Positions 24,867 to 33,788 of a DNA stretch of 64,000 nt are shown here, one piece after another. The DNA comes from CAIKMD01 sp963729935. Its GTDB lineage: Bacteria; Pseudomonadota; Alphaproteobacteria; ATCC43930; CGMCC-115725. Under the pieces are notes generated by a model. It searched no databases. It saw nothing but the letters and a program-made list of their open reading frames with translations, and had not been told where the DNA came from. Location: contig CAVSPW010000002.1 of assembly GCA_963729935.1 (NCBI GenBank), positions 930,001-994,000 on the forward strand, written 5' to 3'. Position numbers and translations under genes: made by a program. Position 1 is the stretch's first letter, and the number at the start of each line of letters is the position of its first letter.

Positions 24867-26189
24867 ACCGGCGAATCTTCTGGTTCGGTTGCGCCTTTCT
24901 CGTATCCTGCGGCGGACTCGTCCTCTTTCCGGCCATCGATCTCCGGGCGAGCGCGCTGTTCTATCGCCCCGGCGCGGGCTTCTTCCTCGGCGATTGGGCG
25001 CCCTTCCGCCTCGCTCATGACGATCTCTCTTATGCCGTCATCGGTCTCGTCGTCATCCTCGGCGCCGCGCTGCTCGGGGCGGTGGTCGCGCGGCGTCCCA
25101 TGCTGGGGCTCGATGTCAGAGCCGCGCTCTACCTGCTGCTCGCGCTGGCGCTGGGGCCCGGCCTCACCGTCAATACGGTCTTCAAGGATCATTGGGGCCG
25201 CGCCAGGCCGGCGCAGATCACGGCGTTCGGCGGCGACAAGAAATTCTCGCCTGCTTTCGTGCCGAGCGATCAATGCGCGCGCAATTGTTCGTTCCCGGCC
25301 GGCGATCCGGCGATGGGATTCTATCTCGTCTCGCTTGCCTTCCTCGCCGAAGCGCCGCGCAGGCGGCGCTGGGGGATTACGGGCGCGATCGCGGCGGGCG
25401 CGGCGCTCGGCCTTGTCCGCCTCGCCCAAGGGGGACATTTCTTGTCCGACATCGTCGCTTCGGGCTTCATCGTCTGCGCCGTCAGCTGGGCCCTGCATCG
25501 CATCCTGATCGCGCATGACGGGATCGCGGCGCTCGCCGCGGTCATCCGCCGGCCTTCGCCCGCAGCGCGGCGCTTTTTCGCGCTCACGCTGGCGACGGCG
25601 ATCCTCGGCTCGGTCTCCTATGCGTTCATCGACCAGCCGCTCGCGCGTTATTTCCATGAACTCGAGCCCGATCCTGCGCGCGATCTTTGCGGCCATCACG
25701 CGATTGGGCGAGGGCGGGGTTTATCTGATACCGCTCGCGGTTCTGCTTCTGGCCGCATTGTGGCGACGCCGCGCGGCGCTGGCTTGGCGTGCGGGCTTCG
25801 TCTTCGCGGCCATCGCCATTTCCGGCCTCCTTACCGATATCCTCAAACCGGTCTTCGGCCGCGCGCGGCCGAACTTGCTCTTCGAGCAGCACCTCTTCGG
25901 CTTCACCTGGAGCGGACCGCATGCAGATCGCTGGTCCTTCCCTTCGGGCCATTCGGTCACGATCATGGCGCTCGCCGCCGCACTTTACGCGATCTATCCG
26001 CCCGCCTGGCCCGCCTACGCGGCGCTTGCGCTCGCGGTGATGGCGAGCCGCGTCGTCATCGACGCGCATTACTTGAGCGACGTGGTCGCGGGCGGCTATC
26101 TCGGCTTCATCGTTACCTGGGCCTTGATCGCGGCGGCTCGGCAGCGCGGGATCGCCCTTGCGCTCAAGCCCCGCAAAGCTCAGCGATAG
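24863..26189 (+). CDS. Tandem PAP2-type membrane phosphatase, with an apparent frameshift between the two domains
   Basis: Starts at ATG 24863, overlapping the ELM1 stop. The first PAP2 domain has KDHWGRARP (KX6RP), SFPAGDPAMGF in place of PSGH, and RLAQGGHFLSD (RX5HX3D). The frame continues to SYAFIDQPLARYFHEL, after which the second domain is one frame over: SPILRAIFAAITRLGEGG, KPVFGRARP, SFPSGHSV and SRVVIDAHYLSD, ending at 26189. Removing one A from GAACTC at 25658-25663 joins them as YFHDSSPILRAIF, giving a protein of about 440 residues with two phosphatase domains. Without the correction the first frame runs to 26209. Such enzymes dephosphorylate lipids or undecaprenyl pyrophosphate. 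Whether the domains are naturally fused is uncertain. Confidence 0.75.
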
Positions 26190-27667
26190 CCTTTGAAGCC
26201 ATAGAGTAGGCGCACGTCGTAGCTTCGCGACTGGCCGCCGCCCAAGGGCACGATGACGTGCTCGACCGGGCCCGAAGATTGAAAGCGCGCGACGATTTCG
26301 TCGATACTGTTGCGATAGCTGACGAGAAGAAAATTGGCCCCGATATAGCGGCTCGGATCCGTGGTCAGGTCGAACTGGTCGTGAATCCCGCCCATGCCGT
26401 TCCATTTGAGCGCGTCGAGCGGATGCGGCACGACGTAATACATCAGCGCCGCCATCAGCTCGCGATCATCCGCCATGAGATGAGTGCCGGGATTCTGCTT
26501 CAGCATCTGGCCGATCGTCGCGCCCAAGACGCGCCAGCCGCGCAGCCGATGCAGCGCGTCGTATTTCGCCGGCAGCTCATAGCCGAATGTGCGCGCGACG
26601 GGCCTTGCCTCGGCCAGCGCCACGACGACGGTGCAATGGAGGACGATCGAGCCCCAGACCAAGAATCGCTGGCCCTCGGCCAGGAGAAAGGCGACCACCA
26701 GCACGATGGCGGATACGTAGGTCGGCGCCGCCCAATTGGGCTCGGCGCGCGAGAGGAAGCTCACGACGAACATCATCGCAAGCGTCGGCAGCGCGAAAAA
26801 GGCGAGCATCGCCTCGCGGCGCTCGCGCAGCACGCGCCAGCCGAGCGCGGCGCAGAGGATGAGCACGGCGAAGAAAACCGGCCCGAAGACGCCAAATTGC
26901 GAGCCGAAGAAAGCGAGAAATTTCGCCGGATGGATGAGCGTTCCGCCAAGCGCGGCATTGGCCTCGGTATGGTGATAGGAAACGAAATGATTGGCGTGAT
27001 TCCAGAAGTAGTTCGGCGAATAGATGAGGAGCGCCAGTATGGCGGCACCGGCGAAGCGCGGAAGGTGGCGGCGCTCATCCCGCCACGCCAGGAGGAAAAG
27101 CAGCGCCGAGATGAGCCAATAGGCCATCGCGTATTTGGCCAGAAGCCCCGCTCCTGCCGCGGCGCCCACCGCCCACCACCACCGCGTGCCCCCCGCCTCG
27201 CGCGCGCGGATAAAGGCATAGAGCGCGATCGACCAGCAGAAGAGCAACGGCGCATCGGTCGAGATGATGACGGAAGACGCCCAGACCCCCGGCAGGGTCG
27301 CGTAAGCCAAGGACGACCAAAAGGCGACTCGCGCATCGTAGAGACGTTGCGCCAGCGCATAGACCATCAGCGCGGTGCCAAAATGCAGGAGCGGCGCGGC
27401 AAGCCGGATCGCAACCTCGTTGTCGCCGTCGGCGAGCCAGGCGGTCAAGGCGATGAGCCAGGCGACCAGCGGCGGCTTCGAGTAATAGCCCCAATCGGGC
27501 TTCAGCGACCACAGCCAGTATTGTGCCTCGTCGGGATAAAGATCGGTCGCGCCCGAGGCGATCCAGAGCAGCCGAACCAGGGTCAGCGCGAAAATGATGA
27601 AGACGGCGACGCGAAAGCTCCGCTCCTGCTCCGCTGTCGCCTTTGCCCCTTGTATGCCCACGGCCAT
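26180..27667 (-). CDS. GT39/ArnT-like membrane glycosyltransferase
   Basis: About 495 residues from ATG 27667 (MAVGIQGAKATAEQERSFRV); a longer start at 27745 is possible, since no clear ribosome binding site decides. Features are the dolichyl-phosphate-mannose-mannosyltransferase/ArnT type: a first membrane segment, then the acidic loop DLYPDEAQYWLWSLKPDWGY with SKPPLVAWLIAL, about ten further hydrophobic segments, and a periplasmic C-terminal domain (HLMADDRELMAALMYYVV, YIGANFLLVSYRNSIDEI). ArnT-like enzymes move a sugar from an undecaprenyl carrier to lipid A or proteins. It converges with the PAP2 gene, overlapping its end by about 10 bases. Confidence 0.85.
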   Translation of the reverse strand: MAVGIQGAKATAEQERSFRVAVFIIFALTLVRLLWIASGATDLYPDEAQYWLWSLKPDWGYYSKPPLVAWLIALTAWLADGDNEVAIRLAAPLLHFGTALMVYALAQRLYDARVAFWSSLAYATLPGVWASSVIISTDAPLLFCWSIALYAFIRAREAGGTRWWWAVGAAAGAGLLAKYAMAYWLISALLFLLAWRDERRHLPRFAGAAILALLIYSPNYFWNHANHFVSYHHTEANAALGGTLIHPAKFLAFFGSQFGVFGPVFFAVLILCAALGWRVLRERREAMLAFFALPTLAMMFVVSFLSRAEPNWAAPTYVSAIVLVVAFLLAEGQRFLVWGSIVLHCTVVVALAEARPVARTFGYELPAKYDALHRLRGWRVLGATIGQMLKQNPGTHLMADDRELMAALMYYVVPHPLDALKWNGMGGIHDQFDLTTDPSRYIGANFLLVSYRNSIDEIVARFQSSGPVEHVIVPLGGGQSRSYDVRLLYGFKGYR

Positions 27668-27780
27668 GACGGCGGAACCATAGCGGAGGGAGAGCGATGG
27701 CCCAAGCTCAAGCCCCCGCGCCTTCGCGCGATCCGCCAGTAGCAATCGGGGCTCCCGCTTGCTAGATCAAGGGGGCTTCC

Positions 27781-29694
27781 ATGCTGCGGATTGAAACCTT
27801 CAATAACAGCCGGGGCGGCAATGCCTTTTTCAAGGCGTTGACCCATCCCCTGGCAGCCCGCGCCGCGCCCGATCTGCTGCGTCGGCTGCAGGCGGCCAAG
27901 GTCGCGGTCTATGACGTCGAGGGTCAGGCCGAGGCTATCGCCGAGCTCTACCCGCTCGCCGACCTCGACCTCGCCGGGTGCTTCGTCCAGGACGTGACCG
28001 CGATCGGCCGGACCGTGCTGGGACGAAAGGCGCAGCCGGTCACCGATTTGATGGATTCGGGCGCAAGCGCGGTGCTGGTCCTTGCCTTCGAGGCGGAACG
28101 CGCGATCGCCCATATCCGGCATTTGTTGCCCGCGGGCGCGGCGCTCATGAGCCTCGACGAGTTCCGCCTGCCCGCCAGCATGGTGCCGACCGGCCGGCGC
28201 TACCTCGATCCCCTCAATTTCGCGACCAACTTTGCCTTCTTCCGCGAACAGGGCGGGATTTCGACCCGGCTCGTGACGGCCAATTACTGGTCGGGCTATG
28301 GCGCCGGCGACCTCACCCTATGGCTCCTCCTGTTCGACGAGAGCGGCGCGCCCTTGGCTCAATGGGAGGAAAAAGTGGCGCCGGGGCTCGCCAGCATCAC
28401 GATCGACAGCGCCGCCGTGCGCCGGCGCTTCGGTCTGCCCGAATTCACCGGACAGCTGTTCCTGCATGCGATCGGCGCAGCGGGCCACGACGTGGTCAAA
28501 TACGCGCTCGACATCGACGGCGGCAACGCCGGCGAGCGGGCCTTCTCCTGTACCCATGACGCCAATTCCTGGCCGGCGGATTACTATGCGGGGCTGCCGG
28601 CGCCCGATGCCGGCGAAACTGTCACCTTGTGGATCCAAAACAGCCAGCCCTGCCCGATCCCTTCGGGCGCGCTCGGCTTGAACCTCATGGGCGATCCGAA
28701 ATCCTGCCGGATCGAGCGCACCATCGCGCCTTTCGCCACCTATGCGCTCGATGTCGCCACCCTGTTGCCGCAAGCGCGCTGGCCCCACCAGATTGAAATC
28801 GAAGCCGGCAAGTACATGGTGCGACCGCGCTACGAGGTGACCGGGCACGGCAAACGGCGCATCGCACATGTTAATGTCGAGCGCACGGATCTGAAGCCGG
28901 ACCCGAAGCTCAAAGAACTCGGCAATCTCCTGGGCAAGGGCTACATCCTGCCGGCCCCGATTCTGCCGACCGCCCGTTGGCGCTCGCTGGCGCTGCCGAC
29001 GCCGATGGCGCGGACGCAGTCGGAGCTGCCGATCGCGCTCATCGCCTATGATGGTGACGGCGCCGAAATGGCACGGCACGATTTGGGAAGATTGCCGCGC
29101 AACCATTCGACCGCCCTCGCACTTGACGAGGTTCTCGGGCTCAAAAATATCGACGCGCTTGCCGAAACCGGCGGGCATATGGAGCTGGTCTATGACTTCG
29201 GCGCCGGAGGCGAAGCCGATGGCTGGCTCCACGCGCTCTTCCGCTATCGCGACCGCAAGAGCGGCCACGAAGCCGAGACCAGTTTCGGCGCACATGTCTT
29301 CAACACGGTGCTAACCTACAAAGGCGAACCCCAATCCTATGCCGGCAGCGCGCCGGGCTTGTCGACCCGGCTGTTCCTGCGCCTGGGCGCCGCGCCTCAC
29401 GACACGCTCTGTCATCTGATCTATCCGGCCTCGACGCGATGGCACGCGACGAGCGCGACCGAGCTCATTCTTCATGACTCGGCAGGCACCGAGATCGCGC
29501 GCGAGAGGCTCCTCATTCCCTGTTCGGGCTCGCGCTTCTGGCGCTATCACGCGATGTTCGAGCCCGAAGCGCGCCGGCGCGCGGGCGCCAATGCCTACAT
29601 CGTCATTCGCGATTTGAGCTGCCGGCTTTTCGGCTATCATGGCGTGTTGGACGGCGACGGCGGATTCAGCCTCGATCACATGTTCGGATTCTGA
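27781..29694 (+). CDS. Large hypothetical protein coupled to trxB
   Basis: A 637-residue protein I cannot assign. No signal peptide or membrane segment is apparent. It starts MLRIETFNNSRGGNAFFKAL, and residues 20-140 look alpha/beta with LRRLQAAKVAVYDVEGQAEA and GASAVLVLAFEAERAI. The larger remainder is beta-rich, with aromatic and sugar-binding-like stretches (TANYWSGYGAGDLTLWLLLF, FLHAIGAAGHDVVKYALDID, DTLCHLIYPASTRWHATS). The stop shares a base with the trxB start. Codon use is like its neighbours. Conservation in relatives was not tested. Confidence 0.8.
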   Translation: MLRIETFNNSRGGNAFFKALTHPLAARAAPDLLRRLQAAKVAVYDVEGQAEAIAELYPLADLDLAGCFVQDVTAIGRTVLGRKAQPVTDLMDSGASAVLVLAFEAERAIAHIRHLLPAGAALMSLDEFRLPASMVPTGRRYLDPLNFATNFAFFREQGGISTRLVTANYWSGYGAGDLTLWLLLFDESGAPLAQWEEKVAPGLASITIDSAAVRRRFGLPEFTGQLFLHAIGAAGHDVVKYALDIDGGNAGERAFSCTHDANSWPADYYAGLPAPDAGETVTLWIQNSQPCPIPSGALGLNLMGDPKSCRIERTIAPFATYALDVATLLPQARWPHQIEIEAGKYMVRPRYEVTGHGKRRIAHVNVERTDLKPDPKLKELGNLLGKGYILPAPILPTARWRSLALPTPMARTQSELPIALIAYDGDGAEMARHDLGRLPRNHSTALALDEVLGLKNIDALAETGGHMELVYDFGAGGEADGWLHALFRYRDRKSGHEAETSFGAHVFNTVLTYKGEPQSYAGSAPGLSTRLFLRLGAAPHDTLCHLIYPASTRWHATSATELILHDSAGTEIARERLLIPCSGSRFWRYHAMFEPEARRRAGANAYIVIRDLSCRLFGYHGVLDGDGGFSLDHMFGF

Positions 29695-30659
29695 TGAGCG
29701 AGCGCATTCACACCAAGTTCCTGATCATCGGCGGTGGCCCCGCGGGCTATACGGCGGCGATCTACGCCGCGCGCGCCAATCTGAACCCGGTCCTGGTGCA
29801 AGGGCTTCAGCCCGGCGGCCAGCTCACGATCACCACCGATGTCGAGAATTATCCTGGCTTCGCCGAGGTGATTCAGGGGCCGTGGCTGATGGAGCAGATG
29901 CAAAAACAGGCCGAGCATGTCGGCACGCGCCTCATCGGCGACATCATCGTCTCCTGCGATCTCTCGCGTCGGCCCTTCGCCTGTATGGGCGATTCGGGCG
30001 ACGTCTATATCGCCGAGTCGATCGCGATCTGCACCGGCGCGCAGGCGCGTTGGCTCGGCATCCCGGGGGAGGAGGCGCTACGCGGTTTCGGCGTTTCGGC
30101 TTGCGCCACCTGCGATGGGTTCTTCTTTCGCGGGCGCGACGTGGCGGTTATCGGCGGCGGCAACACGGCGGTCGAGGAAGCGCTTTACCTCACCAATCAC
30201 GCGCGCAAGGTCACGGTCATTCATCGCCGCGACAAGTTTCGCGCCGAGCAGATCCTGCAAACGCGCCTCTTTGCCAACCCCAAGGTCCGCGTCGTCTGGA
30301 ACGGCATGGCCGAGGAAATCCTGGGCGCGGCGACGCCGCCTCACGTCACCGGCTTGCGGGTGAAGGACGTCAAGACCGGCGCCATGAGCGAGATTGCCTG
30401 TGACGGGGTTTTCGTCGCCATCGGCCATGATCCGGTGACCGAGATATTCAAGGGCCAGCTCCCGCTCGATGAAGGCGGGTATATCCTGACCAAGCCCGAT
30501 TCGACGGCAACCGAGATTCCCGGCGTCTATGCCGCGGGCGATGTGCGCGATAAGGTTTTCCGCCAAGCCGTCACGGCGGCCGGCATGGGCTGCATGGCGG
30601 CGCTGGAGGCGGAGAAGTTCCTGGCCGCCGCGGCGGACGCCCTGAGCGTCGCGGAATAG
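29694..30659 (+). CDS. trxB: Thioredoxin-disulfide reductase
   Basis: A 321-residue FAD/NADPH enzyme that reduces thioredoxin. The FAD motif is KFLIIGGGPAGYTAAIYAAR, the redox pair is C137-A-T-C140 in SACATCDGFFF, the NADPH motif is VAVIGGGNTAVEEALYL followed by HRRDKFRA, and the second FAD contact is GVYAAGDVRDKVFRQAVTAA. The length is standard. It overlaps the unknown upstream gene by 1 base and is 9 bases upstream of a LysR gene on the same strand. Confidence 0.97.
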   Translation: MSERIHTKFLIIGGGPAGYTAAIYAARANLNPVLVQGLQPGGQLTITTDVENYPGFAEVIQGPWLMEQMQKQAEHVGTRLIGDIIVSCDLSRRPFACMGDSGDVYIAESIAICTGAQARWLGIPGEEALRGFGVSACATCDGFFFRGRDVAVIGGGNTAVEEALYLTNHARKVTVIHRRDKFRAEQILQTRLFANPKVRVVWNGMAEEILGAATPPHVTGLRVKDVKTGAMSEIACDGVFVAIGHDPVTEIFKGQLPLDEGGYILTKPDSTATEIPGVYAAGDVRDKVFRQAVTAAGMGCMAALEAEKFLAAAADALSVAE

Positions 30660-30668
30660 GCGCGCCCG

Positions 30669-31577
30669 ATGAGCTCGCCGATGGATTGGGACAAGCTGCG
30701 CGTCTTTCACGCGGTCGCCGAAGCCGGGAGTTTCACCCATGCCGGCGAGGCGCTCAATCTGAGCCAATCGGCGGTCAGCCGGCAGATCAGCGCGCTCGAG
30801 GAAAGCCTCTCCGTGCCGCTCTTCCATCGCCACGCGCGCGGCCTCATCCTCACCGAGCAGGGCGATCTGCTCTACCGCACGGCGCGCGAAGTCTTTGCCA
30901 AGCTCGCCATGACCGAGGCGATGCTGTCGGAATCGAAAGACCGCCCGAAAGGGCCTTTGAAGGTCACGACCACGGTCGCCTTCGGCTCGGCTTGGCTCAC
31001 GCCGCGCATCCGGGAATTCCTCGATCTCTATCCCGAAATCCAGGTGACGGTCGTCGTCGACGACACCGAGCTCGATCTCTCGATGCGCGAGGCCGATGTG
31101 GCGATCCGCATGACGCCGCCGCGCCAGCCCGATCTCGTGCAGCGCCATCTGATGACCGTGCGCTATCACGCCTATGCGTCGCCGGAATATCTGAAAAAGC
31201 ACGGCACCCCGCAGCGGCCCGAGGATCTCGACAAGCACCGCATCGTCATCTACGGCACCGATGCGCGCCCGCCGATCCGCAACGCAAGCTGGCTGCTCGA
31301 GGCCGGCGCGCGACCGGGCTTGGAGCGTCACCCGATTCTGGCGATCAACAATCTCTACGCGATCGTGCGCGCGCTCGAGGGCGGGCTCGGCATCGCTTCG
31401 CTGCCGAGCTTCATGGAGGCCGAGACCAACGGCCTGGTCCGCGTCCTGCCCGATCTTCTGGGCGGCGAGTTCGAAGCTTTCTTCGTCTACCCCGAAGAAC
31501 TCAGAACCTCGAAGCGCATCGCGGTGTTCCGCGATTTCCTGTTGCGCAAGGTTGCCGAAAGCAAGAACGGCACCTGA
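30669..31577 (+). CDS. LysR-family transcriptional regulator
   Basis: A 302-residue protein; the family start is MDWDKLRVFHAVAEAGSFTH, preceded by four extra codons from ATG 30669 (ATG 30681 is the alternative). The winged helix-turn-helix is HAGEALNLSQSAVSRQISAL. The effector domain begins at about residue 95 (KGPLKVTTTVAFGSAWLTPR) and includes EADVAIRMTPPRQPDLVQRH. Alphaproteobacterial LysR genes directly after trxB are common. Target genes cannot be read from the sequence. Confidence 0.94.
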   Translation: MSSPMDWDKLRVFHAVAEAGSFTHAGEALNLSQSAVSRQISALEESLSVPLFHRHARGLILTEQGDLLYRTAREVFAKLAMTEAMLSESKDRPKGPLKVTTTVAFGSAWLTPRIREFLDLYPEIQVTVVVDDTELDLSMREADVAIRMTPPRQPDLVQRHLMTVRYHAYASPEYLKKHGTPQRPEDLDKHRIVIYGTDARPPIRNASWLLEAGARPGLERHPILAINNLYAIVRALEGGLGIASLPSFMEAETNGLVRVLPDLLGGEFEAFFVYPEELRTSKRIAVFRDFLLRKVAESKNGT

Positions 31578-31703
31578 CCTCCGGCGCCGTCAATCCTGTG
31601 ACAATTCCGTGGCCGCCCAGGCGCGGGACCCGGTTTTGCGCGCGGATACTCCGCCAGCGCCCCGGAGTTATTTGGCGCGCCGCTGCTCCACGGGCGCGGC
31701 GCG

Positions 31704-32252
31704 CTAGTCAAGCGGCCGCGAGCCGTCGGGCGTCGGCACGTCGCAGCTGGTCAAAGTGATGCCGACCATATTGTAAAAACCGATCGAGAAAATGAGCTCG
31801 ATCAGCACCGCCTCGCCGAGCATCGCCTTGGCACGGGCGTAGCTCGCATCGCTCAAACCCTGCTTGTCCATGATCTCGGTCGTCACGTCGTAGATAAGCT
31901 TTTCGTCTTCGCGCGCGAATTCGGGCACGCGGCGGGCGCGGATGGCTTCGACGGCTTGCGCCGGAATCCCAAGTTCCCGGGCGCGCGCGCCATGGGCCCA
32001 CCACGCGAATTGCGCCGACCAGCGGCGGATCACCACCAAGGTCATCAGCTCGAACAGCCGCTTTTCGAGCTTGCCCTGGTTGCGCTGCGCGACGAAGAGA
32101 TCGATGATCGCTGCGCCGATGCCGGGCATGCGCAACCACACGGAAAATGGCCCGCCGAGGCCATTATGCGCAATGACCGTGCGCAGTTTGTCGAGCGCGC
32201 GACGTTGCTCGTCGTTGAGATCGGCGATCGTCAATTCGGAGAGACGGCTCAT
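31704..32252 (-). CDS. Carboxymuconolactone decarboxylase/AhpD-like protein
   Basis: A 182-residue all-helical protein with AHGARARELGIPAQAVEAIR, the pattern around the AhpD-fold histidine, and RLFELMTLVVIRRWSAQFAW. The CxxC pair used by true AhpD peroxidase-recycling enzymes is absent (W-W-A-H here), so a redox role like AhpD is unlikely. Substrate unknown. It stands alone, convergent with the LysR gene. Confidence 0.88.
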   Translation of the reverse strand: MSRLSELTIADLNDEQRRALDKLRTVIAHNGLGGPFSVWLRMPGIGAAIIDLFVAQRNQGKLEKRLFELMTLVVIRRWSAQFAWWAHGARARELGIPAQAVEAIRARRVPEFAREDEKLIYDVTTEIMDKQGLSDASYARAKAMLGEAVLIELIFSIGFYNMVGITLTSCDVPTPDGSRPLD

Positions 32253-32559
32253 TGCGGTGCTTCCTCCCTACTCGTTGGGGTCCCCGATTGATTTCGGTGG
32301 GCGCCGCGCGGCACGATGCCACAAAGCCCACGATTCGTCGTGCGGAATCCCGGCGGCCGCCGGTCACGCTCGCCACAGCGATGCAGATTTTGCAAGGGAG
32401 GCCCTCGTAATCTTCGGTGGCATTGATAGCGGACGCGCCGCATCTTGCGTGATGCACGGTCGCGATTCATCGTGGCCCGCGTATTTCCGGCTCGGCTAAC
32501 CGGGAAGAGGGTCTCAGGATCCTTGCGTCGCAAGACGTATAGCCTCCCTGTTCAAACTG
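32253..32559 (+). other. Gene-free stretch leading to a terminator; candidate small RNA
   Basis: No convincing coding frame on either strand over about 300 bases, yet a strong plus-strand terminator follows at once. The last 60 bases (from about 32505) could pair locally: TTGCGTCGCAAG near 32523-32534 is a small inverted repeat. A promoter on the plus strand in this interval would yield a small noncoding RNA. No known RNA family is recognised. Confidence 0.3.
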
Positions 32560-32590
32560 GCCCCGACATCGCGTCGGGGCTTTTTCTTTT
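32560..32590 (+). terminator. Rho-independent terminator
   Basis: An 8-bp perfect stem GCCCCGAC / GTCGGGGC around the loop ATCGC (32560-32580), followed by TTTTTCTTTT. It is plus-strand only, since no A-tract precedes the stem. The nearest plus-strand gene upstream is the LysR gene ending at 31577, almost 1 kb away with a minus-strand gene between, so the transcript it ends is unexplained. Confidence 0.88.
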
Positions 32591-32680
32591 GCGGCAAGAC
32601 GGGGGGCTCGACCGCGTTCCTGGCTCGATCTTCACGGTGCCGGTATGATCGGCGATGCGGGGAGGTTGGCGATAAGGCGC

Positions 32681-33775
32681 ATGATCGGCATCAACAATCT
32701 TTCGCTGCGCTATCGCGGCGCACCGGGCGGGCATCGGGCCGTCGACGGGGTCTCGCTGCACGCGCGGCAGGGCATGTTCTACACGCTGCTGGGGCCATCG
32801 GGCTGCGGCAAGACCAGCCTCTTGCGTTGCGTTGCCGGGCTTGAGCAGCCCGATCAGGGCGAAATCGCCATCGGCAATGAAACTGTTTACTCGAGCCAGC
32901 GAAATATCTTCGTGCCCCCGCATCGGCGCCGAATCGGCATGGTTTTTCAATCCTATGCGTTCTGGCCGCACATGACGGTCTTCGAAAACGTCGCGTTTCC
33001 GCTGCGCCACCGGCGCCCGCGCCTCGCCAAGGCGGAGATCCGCGAAAAGGTCGTGGCAGCGCTCGCCCTGGTGAAATTGGCCGGGCTCGAGGCGCGGCCC
33101 GCGCCCTTCCTTTCGGGCGGCCAGCAGCAGCGCCTGGCGCTGGCCCGCGCGCTGGCGGCGGAACCGCAGGTGCTCCTCCTGGACGAGCCCTTGTCCAACC
33201 TCGATGCCAAGCTGCGCGAGGAGATGCGGGTCGAGATTCGCCAGGTCGTCGAGCGGCTGGGGGTCACCACGCTTTTCGTGACGCATGAGCAGATCGAGGC
33301 TCTTACCATGTCGGATGTCATCGCCGTGATGCGGGACGGCCGGATCGTGCAGGAAGGCGCGCCGGAAGCGATCTATCGCCAGCCTGCCGAGGTTTTCGTC
33401 GCCGATTTCATCGGCAGCTCGAATTTTCTTAGCGGCGAGCTGCGCGCGGTCGCGGAAGGCCGGCACGCCACGGTTGTCACACCGATCGGCGCGGTCGAGT
33501 GCCGGCTCGAGGGCGGGTTGCGCGAAGGCGAGACCGCGACCGTGGCGATTCGGCCCGAGCATATCGTCTTGCTCGGCGCGGGCGACCCGCCCGGGGCCAA
33601 CCAATTCACCGGCATGGTCGAGTCTATCACTTTCATCGGCAATCTCTATGATTGCCGCGTCGCCATCGGCCCGGCGCGGCTGCGCCTTCAGCTTCTGCCT
33701 TCGAGGCGAATCGAAAGCGGCGCGCAAGTCCGGCTCGGCTTGCCGCCCGAGCATTGCATGGCGCTGCGGCCATGA
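32681..33775 (+). CDS. ABC transporter ATP-binding protein (PotA/CysA-like)
   Basis: About 364 residues from ATG 32681 (MIGINNLSLRYRGAPGGHRA); ATG 32645 adds 12 non-family residues. The nucleotide-binding domain has Walker A GPSGCGKTSLL, the Q-loop MVFQSYAFWPHMTVFEN, signature LSGGQQQRLALARALA, Walker B VLLLDEPLSNLDAKL and the H-loop FVTHEQIEA. A C-terminal TOBE domain (IRPEHIVLLG) marks it as the spermidine/putrescine, iron or sulfate class. No permease or binding-protein gene is adjacent, and the binding protein at 36277 belongs to a different class, so its partners must be encoded elsewhere. It is directly upstream of a hydantoinase B homologue. Confidence 0.93.
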   Translation: MIGINNLSLRYRGAPGGHRAVDGVSLHARQGMFYTLLGPSGCGKTSLLRCVAGLEQPDQGEIAIGNETVYSSQRNIFVPPHRRRIGMVFQSYAFWPHMTVFENVAFPLRHRRPRLAKAEIREKVVAALALVKLAGLEARPAPFLSGGQQQRLALARALAAEPQVLLLDEPLSNLDAKLREEMRVEIRQVVERLGVTTLFVTHEQIEALTMSDVIAVMRDGRIVQEGAPEAIYRQPAEVFVADFIGSSNFLSGELRAVAEGRHATVVTPIGAVECRLEGGLREGETATVAIRPEHIVLLGAGDPPGANQFTGMVESITFIGNLYDCRVAIGPARLRLQLLPSRRIESGAQVRLGLPPEHCMALRP

Positions 33776-33788
33776 GGAGGTGAACGCG

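Noticed and set aside
26258..27742. A 494-codon plus-strand frame opposite the GT39 gene
   Set aside because: Its composition is extreme (R, E, Q, G) with no hydrophobic or domain pattern; the other strand encodes a clear membrane glycosyltransferase.
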